Source of the DNA: Ctena decussata
Taxonomy: Eukaryota; Mollusca; Bivalvia; Lucinida; Lucinidae
NCBI GenBank assembly: GCA_963989385.1
Contig: OZ022511.1
Location: forward strand, 27,956,503 to 28,020,502
Reading direction: 5' to 3'
Length of the DNA stretch: 64,000 bases
Below the pieces are notes generated by a model. That model was not told the origin of the DNA, ran no database searches, and was given only the letters and a program-made list of their open reading frames with translations. Shown here one piece after another: positions 34,350-44,640 of the stretch (its first letter is position 1; the number at the start of each line of letters is the position of its first letter). Position numbers and translations under genes: made by a program.

Positions 34350-35555
34350 CTGAAATAATTCCATTACTTTAACAATTGTTTTTGTAAGTTTTTAACATTT
34401 GAAAAGTGTTCTATTTGTTTTTCTTCCTAAATCCATTCATAACATGCTAGTTGGACTTATATAAAGCAAAGGTACAGAGAGATAATACGAAAAAGCTTAA
34501 AAGCATATGCAATTAAATTACAAAAGCATATACGCGACATTAAATGGGGGGGAAAAGCACATGGCCATATATAACAGTAAAGGTGGGTTTCAACGACAAC
34601 ATCCGTGTAAATTCCCAAAATCACATTTTGCATGACACATTTCTAATAAATGCAATTTTGCTCATCGTCTAAACAAAACCTACATGCGAAAAATGATAGC
34701 ATGACACATGTGACATGCAATACAAAATGAGCCGCGACATGACAAAACCAACAAAGTAGCATATACATCCAGCGAAGAATCAGTTCAGCCTTGAGACATA
34801 TGCGTATCAAATCAGTGTGCGCTTCAGCTAAAACTGACCAGGCAGAGACTACACTTGTCGCCTTTTAACCATTCAGACACCCAAGGATTTCACACATTGT
34901 TTATACGATTAGAAATAACCAGACCAGACTGCGCGGATGCGAAGGTTGCTCACTCCTTCCAGTTTGCATATGTTTAAAGGGCAATTGCCAAGAAATTGTA
35001 CCATTTTTGCAGCAAATATAGTGGGCAGAAATAGGATTAAAGCGCTGCAAACAGCATAAAAAATTATTATCTATTCAACAGATATGCCCATTTAAATAAC
35101 ACAAGTATTGCGTAGCTAAACCACTTTCATTTCTGTAATAAAATAAGGACCTTCATAAACGCCCTTTAAGGATCCCTTTTACGCGATGAAAATGAAATGT
35201 ATTACTACTTCGACTAACTGTATTAACAGAAAGGATACATATATGTTGAAGACAGAATGATTATGCTGAATCAAATACAGTCGATCGAGATGGTTCTGTA
35301 ATGGCCGTCTGCTTTAGCTGTGACCTCGAATGTTTGCCATGCCTGACGTCTGCGGCTGATCTCTTTCGCGTATAATGTCAGTAAGTGTAGCTCAGAGAGA
35401 AATGTCCGTTGTCTGTCGAGACTTGCCCATCACCTTTTGATTTTTATAACTTTGGGTTAAGCGACGCCGAAGTTATATACCTAAATGCACACACGAGCGC
35501 TAAAGTTTAACAGATAAATTTGCAATTTTAAAATATCTTTTACACAATATACTAC
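34350..35555 (-). other. Intron of C1q copy 2
   Basis: Aligns with the copy 1 intron near its 5' side: 'gaagttatatacctaaatgca' is in both (19884 and 35470 regions), as is 'atggccgtctgctttagc'. It carries a degenerate foldback MITE at 34729. The shared intron shows the pair arose by genomic duplication, not retrocopying. Confidence 0.7.
34729..34990. mobile_element. Foldback MITE, copy G (degenerate)
   Basis: Only the left end GAGCCGCGACATGACAAAAC is clear. Inner parts ('ccagcgaagaatcag', 'agaccagactgcgcggatgc') are worn, and the right end is lost. This is the oldest-looking member. Confidence 0.6.
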
Positions 35556-36214
35556 CTTTGAGTTCGGCAAAAGCGTTACTGAGATCATCGATGCTCCTGC
35601 GCAATGTTTCATCTACCATGTTTATCTTTTCTCCCAGCTTGACCTTCGTTCCTTCAAATTCTTTCAAAATAAGCTCAAAATCATTTTGAATATTCATTAG
35701 TATCTCACGTTGTTCAAACAATGGCTGCTCTATTTTTTCCTTTCTATAGGTGAAATCGTTTTGAATATGTATCTCAAATAACGCATAGGAATCATCTTGT
35801 TCCAGTCTTCGTTTCTCTATGTCAGCTTTCATTATCGCGACTTCGTCTTGCATTTGATTTGATATCGCAAGAAAGGAATCACGATGTTCAAGCCATAATT
35901 GTTCTATTTCTGCCTTCATTTTTGCTCACCTCGGCTGCAATTTGAGTCTTGGCCCCGGAAATGGGACTACCTTGTTCCAGTGTTTGTTTTCTTAGATCTG
36001 CCTTCATTGTCGCAATTTCATTTTTGACCTGTGTTGTAAACTCATGGAAAGAGTCTGTCATCAGGCCTGTTATATGATCAATTTTTACCATTTTTTCTAA
36101 CACTTTCTCCTCAAAGTCAAATTTTGAACAGATTGGTTCCTCGCCAATACTTATTGTGTGGCATATTGTACCCATATACAAGATAAAACTTATAATCACT
36201 ACAAGTTTACCCAT
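35556..36214 (-). pseudogene. C1q copy 2, signal and coiled-coil exon with frameshift
   Basis: Start M-G-K-L-V-V-I-I-S-F at 36214 (an in-frame ATG at 36226 also exists). A hydrophobic signal peptide of about 22 residues is followed by S-I-G-E-E-P-I-C-S-K-F-D-F-E-E-K, as in copy 1. Reading breaks near 35919-35923, where copy 2 has a T5 run (A5 on the coding strand) one base longer than the aligned codons in copy 1. After it the coiled coil resumes in another frame (A-E-I-E-Q-L-W-L-E-H-R-D) and runs to A-E-L-K and the donor GTAGTA. If the extra base is ignored, exon length equals copy 1. It may be a real lesion, an allele, or a homopolymer sequencing error. Confidence 0.85.
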
Positions 36215-36287
36215 TCTTATGTTCATATCCTGAGAGAAAATATCAGAAAAGAACGACTTCAGTTATGGTAGTTCGCCTTTTATATTT

Positions 36288-36539
36288 GAGCCGCGACATG
36301 AGAAAACCAAAACCAACAAAGTGAAATGCCGCCCAGTGAAGACTCAGATCAGCCTGGGCATCTGCCATGTCTAATCAGACTACCCTAAACACTTAAAGGG
36401 TAGCTAAGGGTCTAAGCTACCTCCATGCGGACAGCGATGATTCTGATCAGACTGGGTAGATGCCAAGGCTGAATTTTGGGCTGATCTGACTCTGCGCTGG
36501 GCGCACAACAACATTATTGGTTTTCTCGTGTCGCGGCTC
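36288..36539. mobile_element. Foldback MITE, copy H, upstream of C1q copy 2
   Basis: Same family as 11343, slightly longer (252 bp) through small internal repeats. Flanked by ATTT on both sides (36284-36287 and 36540-36543). It lies only about 60-75 bp upstream of the start codon, so inside the promoter or 5' UTR. The sequence beyond it again matches the copy 1 upstream region ('gaaaaataaccaaa'). Confidence 0.87.
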
Positions 36540-36709
36540 ATTTACATTAACAATATTCTGGAATGATTAGCTGAAAAATAACCAAAGTAGCAAAATTCCA
36601 CATATTCTTCATTAACCATAAGTTTCTATTACTTAATGCATGAGTGTGGGGCTAATTTTGAGCTTTTTCCTAAATGCTTAAATGTCATTGTAATTAAGTA
36701 TGTCCTATA

Positions 36710-37616
36710 CGAGGGGTGTTCGAAAAGTTTTGCAAATGGCGTTATTTCTTGGTAACCACCATAAGGACAAAACTACTGATTGCAAAAACACATAAAGCTA
36801 TGTTATGTCTACAGAAGTTTGCAAACGCGGAATATTTTTCTTAAAGAATGTTTTTTTTTACTTCTTTGAAAGAGGGATACCCTGAATGCACTGAAGAATT
36901 TTACTTTAATAGGCCGTAATTCATATAGGAGCGCTCCTTGAATTTTCTTTAATATTTGCTGCTTAAAGACAATGCTCAGACAATATTGTCTTGTAAATAA
37001 CGCGGAAATTATATTTAGTCTGATTTCCATATTGTCCCGTATATATGTATTATCCGTATTTCATTTAATAGCAAATTCTCCCTTCTACGAAAGTTATTAT
37101 GATTTTGTAGTAAAAACAAGTCTGTTAGTATTCGAAATCTTGTCAGCAGGAGCTTTTGCATGAATCAACTAAAATCTGTCGATAAATTCAAATTAATGCA
37201 AAATATGAAACCGCTACAACCTTTCAAAAATGACGTTGACGTCGATTTTAATAGCGTCATAAGTTCTGCGCATTGCTTTGCAAGGAATGAATCGATAAAA
37301 GTTGCCACCCTTCTAGGTTTTGTTTGGATAATATGGGCAACGATGGACATGCAGTTGGCAAAGAAATAGTTTATATTTACAACGATATTTGAATTGAGGG
37401 CCTAACACGGAAAAGATTTTACATGTGAAATTAGCCCAGTGGTATGACTGGGGCCTAATAATTTGCAAATCAATACGAAAAAGTGCCTTAGTAAAGTGTT
37501 TGGTATCATTGTAAAGACCAAATGTAGTGCTTTCAGTACATGCATAGCATTTGTACCCAGCCTGCCCCTAAACAAAGTTATGAGGCCATTTGCAAAATTT
37601 TTCGAACGCCCCCTCG
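36710..37616. mobile_element. 907-bp TA-flanked mariner-like non-autonomous element
   Basis: Ends CGAGGGGTGTTCGAAAAGTT and the complement (ends ...TTCGAACGCCCCCTCG), flanked by TA on both sides. The ends look like mariner-type 'tacgagggg.gttcaaaaag' termini. Inside are only short frames; no DD34D transposase was seen. Confidence 0.8.
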
Positions 37617-37992
37617 TACAATGAAAGATACCATGGTGTTTTTAGTAAGGTTCCATAATCACTGTGTTGAGATTATGTAAGGATTTCTTGCATACTTACT
37701 AGTAAACGCTGAAAAAACATCCCGTTCTGCCGTTGTGACAAATGTTATTTTACAACATTATCACTATTATCATATTTTCATTACTATTTTCTACATATGT
37801 TTTACAGCAGCACGATAAAATTTCGCCTTCAGCCACACATAAACTACAAGTACATGTACCAGCAAACGATGGTATCGTTGTCAATTTGAGACAGCATTAA
37901 TTATGCAGAATATTGTTACGTTATCTTCCTTAAACAGATAATCTAAAAAATGCTGCGTTTGGCCCTTATGTCACACATCTTACCTCTACTGA

Positions 37993-38035
<43 letters not shown>

Positions 38036-38426
38036 CCCTGCTTTCAGTCTACATTTAGAAGATTGGTCATTATTGATCCTAGTTTAAATGATCATCGTTT
38101 TCTAATAGTTTATAGGGTAAATAGAGAAGGCATACTTACTTTTCTTGTTTTTTATTTTTTTTTTTTTTTTTTTTTTTCTTTTATTTATTTATTTTTTTTT
38201 TCTCAAGACGCAAGTCTCTAGCCAAAAATGATGCCTAGTATTCTGTATTATCCTATAAATTAACTGATATAATGTTTTCGGAAAAATCAAAGGAATATTA
38301 GTTCGGTCATTTTTAACAATTTTTTTACTCTATATCCAAAAACATAATTTCAGTAGCGTCCTTGGCTAAAGGTATATATCGAAGAGAAGAAATTCTTGGG
38401 AGCCCGACTTCATATTTCCATCCGTG
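37617..38426. other. Between C1q copy 2 and the sushi gene
   Basis: Contains a (CT)n microsatellite (about 37996-38031) and long T-runs (38150-38210). No gene supported. Confidence 0.5.
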
Positions 38427-38674
38427 TTATCCCAGTCTAATGAGTTCGTTGGAATTATACGGAACACATACTGAAGATATATCGAGGCCAAATCTCTCTT
38501 GCGCAGTCACCCAGCTGCCTGCAACGCATTCAATATAGGGCACTGAGCGATGTTTACGGAAACCTTCGTTACATTTAAACAACACTCTCCTCCGAGTATG
38601 TCCGTCGTCCTTCCGCTGGTAGACGTCCTCATTCGATATACCATTTGGTATTAACAAAGGACAAAGATGGCCAC
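38427..38674 (-). CDS. Sushi-like gene, terminal exon
   Basis: Acceptor 'tatgtttcag' on the - strand. After two bases of a split codon it reads H-L-C-P-L-L-I-P-N-G-I-S, then V-L-F-K-C-N-E-G-F-R-K-H, I-E-C-V-A-G-S-W-V-T, D-I-S-S-V-C-V-P, and stops (TAA, 38427-38429). The pattern C-P-x(n)-P-N-G ... F-x-C-x-x-G-(F/Y) ... C-x-x-G-x-W ... C is that of a sushi/CCP module. It joins in phase with the exon ending at 42430. Confidence 0.8.
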
Positions 38675-39701
38675 CTGAAACATAAAGCGCAGTATTATTT
38701 AAGGGATCGGTTTCAGTTTTCTGTGGTTTATCTAACTGTAAACTACTTTGGGTCGCGTGAAAAGTGACCCTTCGGGGTTCATGTTAACTTTGCAAATGAC
38801 CTAATGTATAAGATTAGAAAAGTTAAGTTCATTGGTTATATTTACATTCGTTTCAACCAAAACCTTGATTAAAAATCTAATAAGCGCTAAACTTAGGGCA
38901 GTAAAACATAGTAAAATGCAGCCAGATTTTATGCTGACAGCGGAACAGCGTCAACGACGCCATGACGTCGCCGATGTCTAATTAGACTGTAGAGAGCCAT
39001 GTTAATTTTGACGTTATTGTCATGAGGTGTCGTGTGGCTCTATGTATATTGGACTGTAAACTACATAACGTTCCAATGGTTAACTACAAGGCTTTACAGT
39101 TAACATACTAAGAATGTTAATATTCATTTATGAGAACGGGCGATCATTTTTACCTTCAAGATATGACTGAAAACCAGTTCGCAACGAAAAAATCATGGTG
39201 ATTGTATCTACAATGCAGTGCATCAACAGACAAGATATACTTAAAGAGTCAAAATGAAACATACAACGGCTATGCTATTTTTTTTTGCTAGAGTAAATCT
39301 TTTTTATGCTGGGCCACAGCGTTGAATCAACATAGAATTTACCTTGATTCTATGTTTGATACAGTGTTGTGTGCCTGCAAGGAATAGTTTAATGAAAATA
39401 TACAAAAACTTAAATTTGAATTGTGTCCCCATAATATATCAGAGTGAGATTTGCAGTATCGTTTTTCTTCTCTTTTTTTGTCCCCCCCACCCCCCCCCCC
39501 CCATTTTTTTTAATTTCATTTTAATTTGTTTATTTTGTTTTGTTACCCTGTGTGATTTACTAGAGAAACCCATCTCTTACACTATATATAGAGCCTAAAT
39601 GCCTGTATGGAATAGAAACTTATACATTCCAGCGGAAGTTGGACGACGGATACTTCCTCTACGCGTTGCTTGAGAAACTAGAAAATGTGTTTATGAAACA
39701 C
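38675..39701 (-). other. Intron of the sushi-like gene
   Basis: Holds a short palindrome of the GTTGAATCAACA type near 39311-39385 and a C-run at 39481-39503. No exon seen. Confidence 0.45.
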
Positions 39702-41836
39702 TATGCCCCCAACCATATGCTTGCCTCTAAAGAAGGTTAATCCAATAATGCTTGTACCTTTGTACCATAGGCTTCAATGTACTAAGTCGAAAAAGGGGCT
39801 TTACTCAGTCAAAAATTTACGAATTGTTTTCGAAAGTCAATCAGGTCAGCTACACCTTGGGCAATATCAACCTGCAAAAATCATGATCCTAGCATCAGGG
39901 GTTCTCCAGATATTTTGTTCACAAGCTTCCATAGGCAAATAATGCACTAAGTTGAAAAAGGGGCATAACTCGATCAAAAATTCATGATTTTTTTTTCAAA
40001 AGCTAATCAGGTCATCTACACCATAGGCAGTATCTTCCTGCAAAAAAATCATGCTCCTAGCATCAGGGGTTCTTGAGATATTTTGTTCACAAGGTTCCAT
40101 AGGCTTACAATGCACTAAGTCGAAAAGGGGGCATAACTCGGTCAAAAATTCACAAATTTGTTTCAAAAGTTAATCAGGTCATCAACACTTTGGGCATTGT
40201 CATCCTGCAAAACCTCATGATCCTAGCATCGGGGGTTCTCCAGATATTTTGTTCACAAGCTTCCATAGGCAAATAATGCACTAAGTTGAAAAAGGGGCAT
40301 AACTCGATCAAAAATTCATGATTTTTTTTTAAAAGCTAATCAGGTCATCTACATCATAGGCAGTATCTTCCTGCAAAAAAATCATGCTCCTAGCATCAGG
40401 GGTTCTTGAGATATTTTGTTCACAAGGTTCCATAGGCTTACAATGCACTAAGTCGAAAAGGGGGCATAACTCGGTCAAAAATTCACAAATTTGTTTCAAA
40501 AGTTAATCAGGTCATCTACACCTTGGGCATTGTCATCCTGCAAAACCTCATGATCCTAGCATCAGGGGTTATTGAGATATTTTGTTTACAAGGTTCCACA
40601 GGCTAACTCAAAAAAGGGGCATAACTCTGAAAATATGTGACCCACGTAAAAAAGAAAAAATATGTGTTCGCTTATTTTTCATACTGATCATGTGTTTAAA
40701 GTTTCAAGTTCCTAGCTCTTACGGTTCTTGACTGGGTGTAAAGGTACCTTTGTACCATAGGCTTCAACGCATTAAGTCGAAAAAGGGGCATAACTCGTTA
40801 AAAATTTATGATTTTTTTTTCAAAAGTTAATCAGGTCATCTACACCTTAGGGAGTATCTTCCTGCAAAATATCATGATCCTAGCATCAGGGGTTCTTGAG
40901 ATATTTTGTTCACAAGGTTCCATAGGCTTACAATGCACTAAGTCGAAAAAGGGTCATAACTCGATCAACAAGAATTTAAGAAATATGCTCAAAAGTAAAT
41001 CAGTTCATCTACATCTTGGTCTGTAACTGTATGCCAAATATAAATGTGCTAGCTTAAGCGGTTCTTCAGATATTTTGTTCACAAGGTAATTCCTATATAA
41101 AATGCCTAAGGCCTGAAAAGGGGAATAACTCAACCAAAAAATTACGATATATGCTCAAAAGTTAATCAGTTCATCTACACCTTAGTCCAAACCAGCATGC
41201 TAAATTTAAGGACCCTAGCTTATGCGGTTCTTTAGATATTTTGTTCACAAGGTTGTTCCTATACAAATGCCAATGTCCGAAAAAGGGGAATAACTCAACT
41301 GAGAATTATTGAAATAGGCTCAAAAGTTAATCAGTTCATTTAGCCCTTAGTCTGTAACTGTATGCCAAATATCAGGATCCTAGCTTAAGGGGTTCTTCAG
41401 ATATTTTGTTCACAAGGTTCCATAGGCTTACAATGCACTAAGCTGAAAAAGGGGCATAACTCGGTCAAAAATTTATAAAAAAAATTCACAAGTTAATCAG
41501 GTGTTCTACACCTTGGGCAATGTTATCCTGCAAAAAATCATGATCCTACCAGCAGGGGTTCTCAAGATATTTTGTTCACAAGGTTCCATAGGCTAAGTCG
41601 AAAAAGGGGCATAACTCTGGAAATACGTGACCGGCGGAAAAAAGAAAAAATACGGGTCCGCTTATTTTTCATGTACATACCACACATGAAATTTCAAGAT
41701 CCTAGCATAAGCGGTTCTTGAGTTTCCTATCTGCCATAAAGCGTTACGGACGGACGGACATACGGACAGACGGACAGACGGATGGACAGGCCCAAACCAA
41801 TATGCCCCCTCAACTTCTCCGAAGTTGGGGGCATAA
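39702..41836 (+). mobile_element. Tandem-repeat-cored element, 'gccccc' ends
   Basis: Starts 'atgcccccaaccatatgc' and ends 'ctccgaagttgggggcat'. The core has about ten diverged units of about 170-190 bp with 'aaaaaggggcataactcg', 'aagttaatcaggtcatctac', 'tgatcctagcatcaggggtt' and 'gagatattttgttcacaagg'. A GGACGGACGGACATACGGAC linker sits next to the right end (about 41750-41790). Same architecture as 5584-7855 but an unrelated core. It fills the last intron of the sushi-like gene. Confidence 0.75.
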
Positions 41837-42011
41837 AAACGCTACGTGCAAAGCCAGTTGCATGGCGGCCAAGATTCGTCAACGTCACTGCCCTTTATTC
41901 CGGAGAAGGAGCCTACCATAATGAGTTGCAGCCATCCGTGGGTGGATTAAATCGACGAGACGAAGACAGTCGCCGCTGTGTTTCAGGGACCAATATCACC
42001 ATGAGAATTAG

Positions 42012-42175
42012 GGAATAACCGTATTAAAATTGTCATTTGGGGGACTAAATCGTCGGTTTTATGGTCGGAAATTTTGTTTTACGGGCGACGCGTCAGCGGA
42101 GCCGTAAATCGCAATTTGCGACAATCAAACCGACGATTGATCTCCCCAATGACAATTTTCAAATTCAGTTATTCC
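42012..42175. mobile_element. Hairpin MITE, 164 bp
   Basis: Inverted ends around 'ggaataac.g', then 'aaaattgtcattggggga' and 'aaatcgtcggttt', paired with 'aaaccgacgattgatctcc' and 'ccaatgacaatttt'. It lies in the sushi-like gene's last intron. Confidence 0.7.
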
Positions 42176-42429
42176 CATTTTAATGCCCATTTTATATTTC
42201 AATTTTTCATAATGTACTACTTTGCACCCACTGCAAGCCTTTCAGCAACGTAAATCCAAACGTTAGCGAATGACAAGCGACGTTTCATAACGACGTCGGG
42301 TTGGCGACAGTATATCGCAGGATATACTGTCGCAAATGTTTGGCATTATCCAATCAGACGTCACGTTACATTCACATATGCATTCTAATGATATTTCAAC
42401 GACAAAAGTATACATATAAAAAGACATAC

Positions 42430-42673
42430 CTTGACCTTCAGGAAAGCAATAGTGAAACACGTTGCTAGGAGGTGCAGTCGTGTATTCGTTCAGCTGAGTC
42501 TCTTGGGGACCATGGTTACGATAATTGGAACAACAACATTCAGGAAAGCAAATATTGTCACCATTATATGCCGCTTCGTCTGTTATCCATTTGCCGCCTT
42601 CACAAGATAATAATGCCGGTCCATTCTCATCAGGGACGTAGTAATGTCGGTTACAAACAGGCGAGCAATTCAC
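42430..42673 (-). CDS. Sushi-like gene, second-last exon
   Basis: Acceptor 'ctcgctatag'; begins in phase 0 with V-N-C-S-P-V-C-N-R-H-Y-Y-V-P. It then reads L-L-S-C-E-G-G-K-W-I-T, D-N-I-C-F-P-E, a C-C-C-S-N-Y linker, and T-A-P-P-S-N-V, ending C-F-P-E-G-Q with donor GTATGT. It completes the module begun in the exon at 43973-44034 and adds a short Cys/Pro/Thr linker. Cysteine spacing fits the second half of a CCP module. Confidence 0.8.
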
Positions 42674-42707
42674 CTATAGCGAGAAAAAATGTGAAACAGA
42701 GAGGTCA

Positions 42708-42929
42708 GGGGCCGTATTCATAAAACGACTTAAGTGGTTGCTATGCTGTTGCTAAGGCTAAATATCTATAAAGGGGATTCCCTACAACTATGAAATTTGG
42801 TCCGGAGGAACAGTCTTTGTAAGACTGTTCCTCCAGAGCAAATTCATAGTTGTTGGGAATCTCCTTCAAAGAAATTTAGCCTTAGCAACAGCATAGCAAC
42901 CACTTAAGTTGTTTTGTGAATACGGCCCC
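42708..42929. mobile_element. GGGGCCGTATTCATAAA palindromic MITE, copy 3
   Basis: Same structure as 9265-9487. The ends are intact. It lies 35 bp from the 42430-42673 exon, in the intron. Confidence 0.85.
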
Positions 42930-43500
42930 AGGTTGTCTCTTATCTGTAAATTTGGTCACATTTTGTAGCAGTAACTTCTCCTTTCGTTTTCAAATAATTT
43001 TGATAAAACGTTCCAGATATTGTTATCACAATTTGACGTTGATCATATTTTAATGGGGGCATGATCGGACTCCTTTTGCTAGAACAATAGCCTTAATGTA
43101 ACTCAGGGCAAAACCTATAGCCACATTTCCTCCTTCAGTTTTCAATCTAATTTCATCAAACTTTCAGAATATTGTTATCACTATTTGTCGATGATCATGC
43201 TTCATTCGGGTCATGATCGGACCCTTTCTGTTAGAATTACGGCCTTTTGTAAATCTGGGCAAATCTTGAGACCGAAACTCCTCCTTTTCAACCGATTTCA
43301 ATGAAATGTTTCGGATGTTGTTATCATTATTTGATGTTAATCATATAATCAGGGTTATGACTGGACCTTTTTTGTCGGAGTAGCGGCTCTTCGTCAGTTT
43401 TGTAATACAAAACTTGTAGCCACAAATCCTCTTTCCATTTTCATCCTAGAGATCTCGCTATTGGTCTGTATGCTTTGGGTCAATTCCATAGATGGCTGAC

Positions 43501-43565
43501 GTGACAATTGGAGGCTCAGATGAGACTGCACTCAAGTGCAGTCTGATCAGAGCCTTCACTTGTCA
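43501..43565. repeat. Hairpin repeat with CTGATCAGAC core, copy 2
   Basis: Second copy of 12327-12392, with 'gtgcagtctgatcagagcc' and matching flanks ('catagatggctgacgtgaca'). Confidence 0.65.
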
Positions 43566-43972
43566 CCAGTGCCACACCGTTGAAATCCCATGATGTGGCT
43601 GCTTTCTGCAGTTTATATTGAATGCAATTTAAAGACTCAAGACAAATAAACAGCCAAAACTTGGAAAATCGTGTAATGATTGTTATAAGATTAAACCAAT
43701 TTATGCCCAATCGACTATTCTATCCTTATCAAACAAATGAGTCCATTTGTCATTTCAGGGATATCTGGTTAAGTTTATTTTGTATTCTTTTTATCTTATT
43801 TAAAGGAGAGATAAACTTGCTTTATGCAAAAAAGCGTAGATCCTGTTCAGACGCCGCGTTTTGTGGCGTCTGATCAGGTTCTGCACTGTTTGCCAATGTT
43901 ATTTTTATGGGACTCCAGGCATAAATGGGTTAACCCGCTATTTTATGGACGCCATATTCATGTTTTACCTAC

Positions 43973-44034
43973 CGTGCAGTTAGGATCAGCCATACGTCCA
44001 TTAGGAATCGTTGGTGGACACATGCCCACAGAAT
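43973..44034 (-). CDS. Sushi-like gene, short exon (first half of a module)
   Basis: A 62-nt exon: acceptor 'tatgctttcag', donor GTAGGT. After two bases of a split codon it reads V-G-M-C-P-P-T-I-P-N-G-R-M-A-D-P-N-C-T and ends on a codon boundary. It joins in phase to V-N-C-S-P at 42673. C-P-x(4)-P-N-G is the opening of a CCP module; here an intron splits the module. Confidence 0.75.
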
Positions 44035-44153
44035 CTGAAAGCATAGGTAGTTATGATATTAAATAATGTAAAAAAAAGACATTTTTAAGGAAATCTGATA
44101 ACGCCAGCTACTAAATCTAGTGACTTGCTCTGAAAGGTGCTGGCCTAAGATAT

Positions 44154-44382
44154 TTAACCCATTCCATTTGGGATATCCCTTTAGGGGTATCTTGGCAAAC
44201 AGTTTGGATCTCAGATCAGGCCCCACAAACGTGGGGCCTGATCTGAGATCCAAACTGTTTGCTGCCTAGACATCATTTCTACAAGGGTTAATTAGACCAA
44301 TATTGTCAAAATATTTTTTGACTTTTGATGCAGACGACAATTTCAGCAGACGACAAAAAATACCCAGAATGCAATGGGTTAA
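44154..44382. mobile_element. TTAA-bounded MITE, copy 2 (piggyBac-like)
   Basis: Same as 8344-8570. TTAA on both sides, ends CCCATTCCATTTGGG / CCCAGAATGCAATGGG, with an intact central hairpin. Confidence 0.78.
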
Positions 44383-44424
44383 CTAGTCATTACAGTGCTT
44401 CTTCAGACGACACCTCTTTCAAGG

Positions 44425-44500
44425 AAAGCTTTTAGGCAAAATGGACAGACTCGGTGCTAGGAGGTGCAGCCATGAATCTGTTCCGCTTAGCTGTAGGTGA
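44425..44500 (-). pseudogene. Decayed copy of part of the 42430-42673 exon
   Basis: Shares 'gctaggaggtgcag' exactly, and weaker similarity on both sides, with the Thr/Pro linker part of the exon at 42430. On the - strand it reads A-A-P-P-S-T-E-S-V-H and soon a stop, with no donor where the real exon has one. It looks like the remnant of an exon duplication. Confidence 0.45.
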
Positions 44501-44640
44501 GAGAGACCGACGTTTCATAAATTCAACGAAATGGACTTAGACGGAGCATTAAAATCATCTTGTGCCCCCGTGCAAGCTTATATAATGTCTGTTTTTTTTT
44601 CTGCTTTTTTTAGTCTACAGAGTCCCATGCATGTAACCTA

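Noticed and set aside
36710..37616. Active mariner transposase
   Set aside because: Only short open frames occur between the mariner-like ends; no DD34D-type region was seen.
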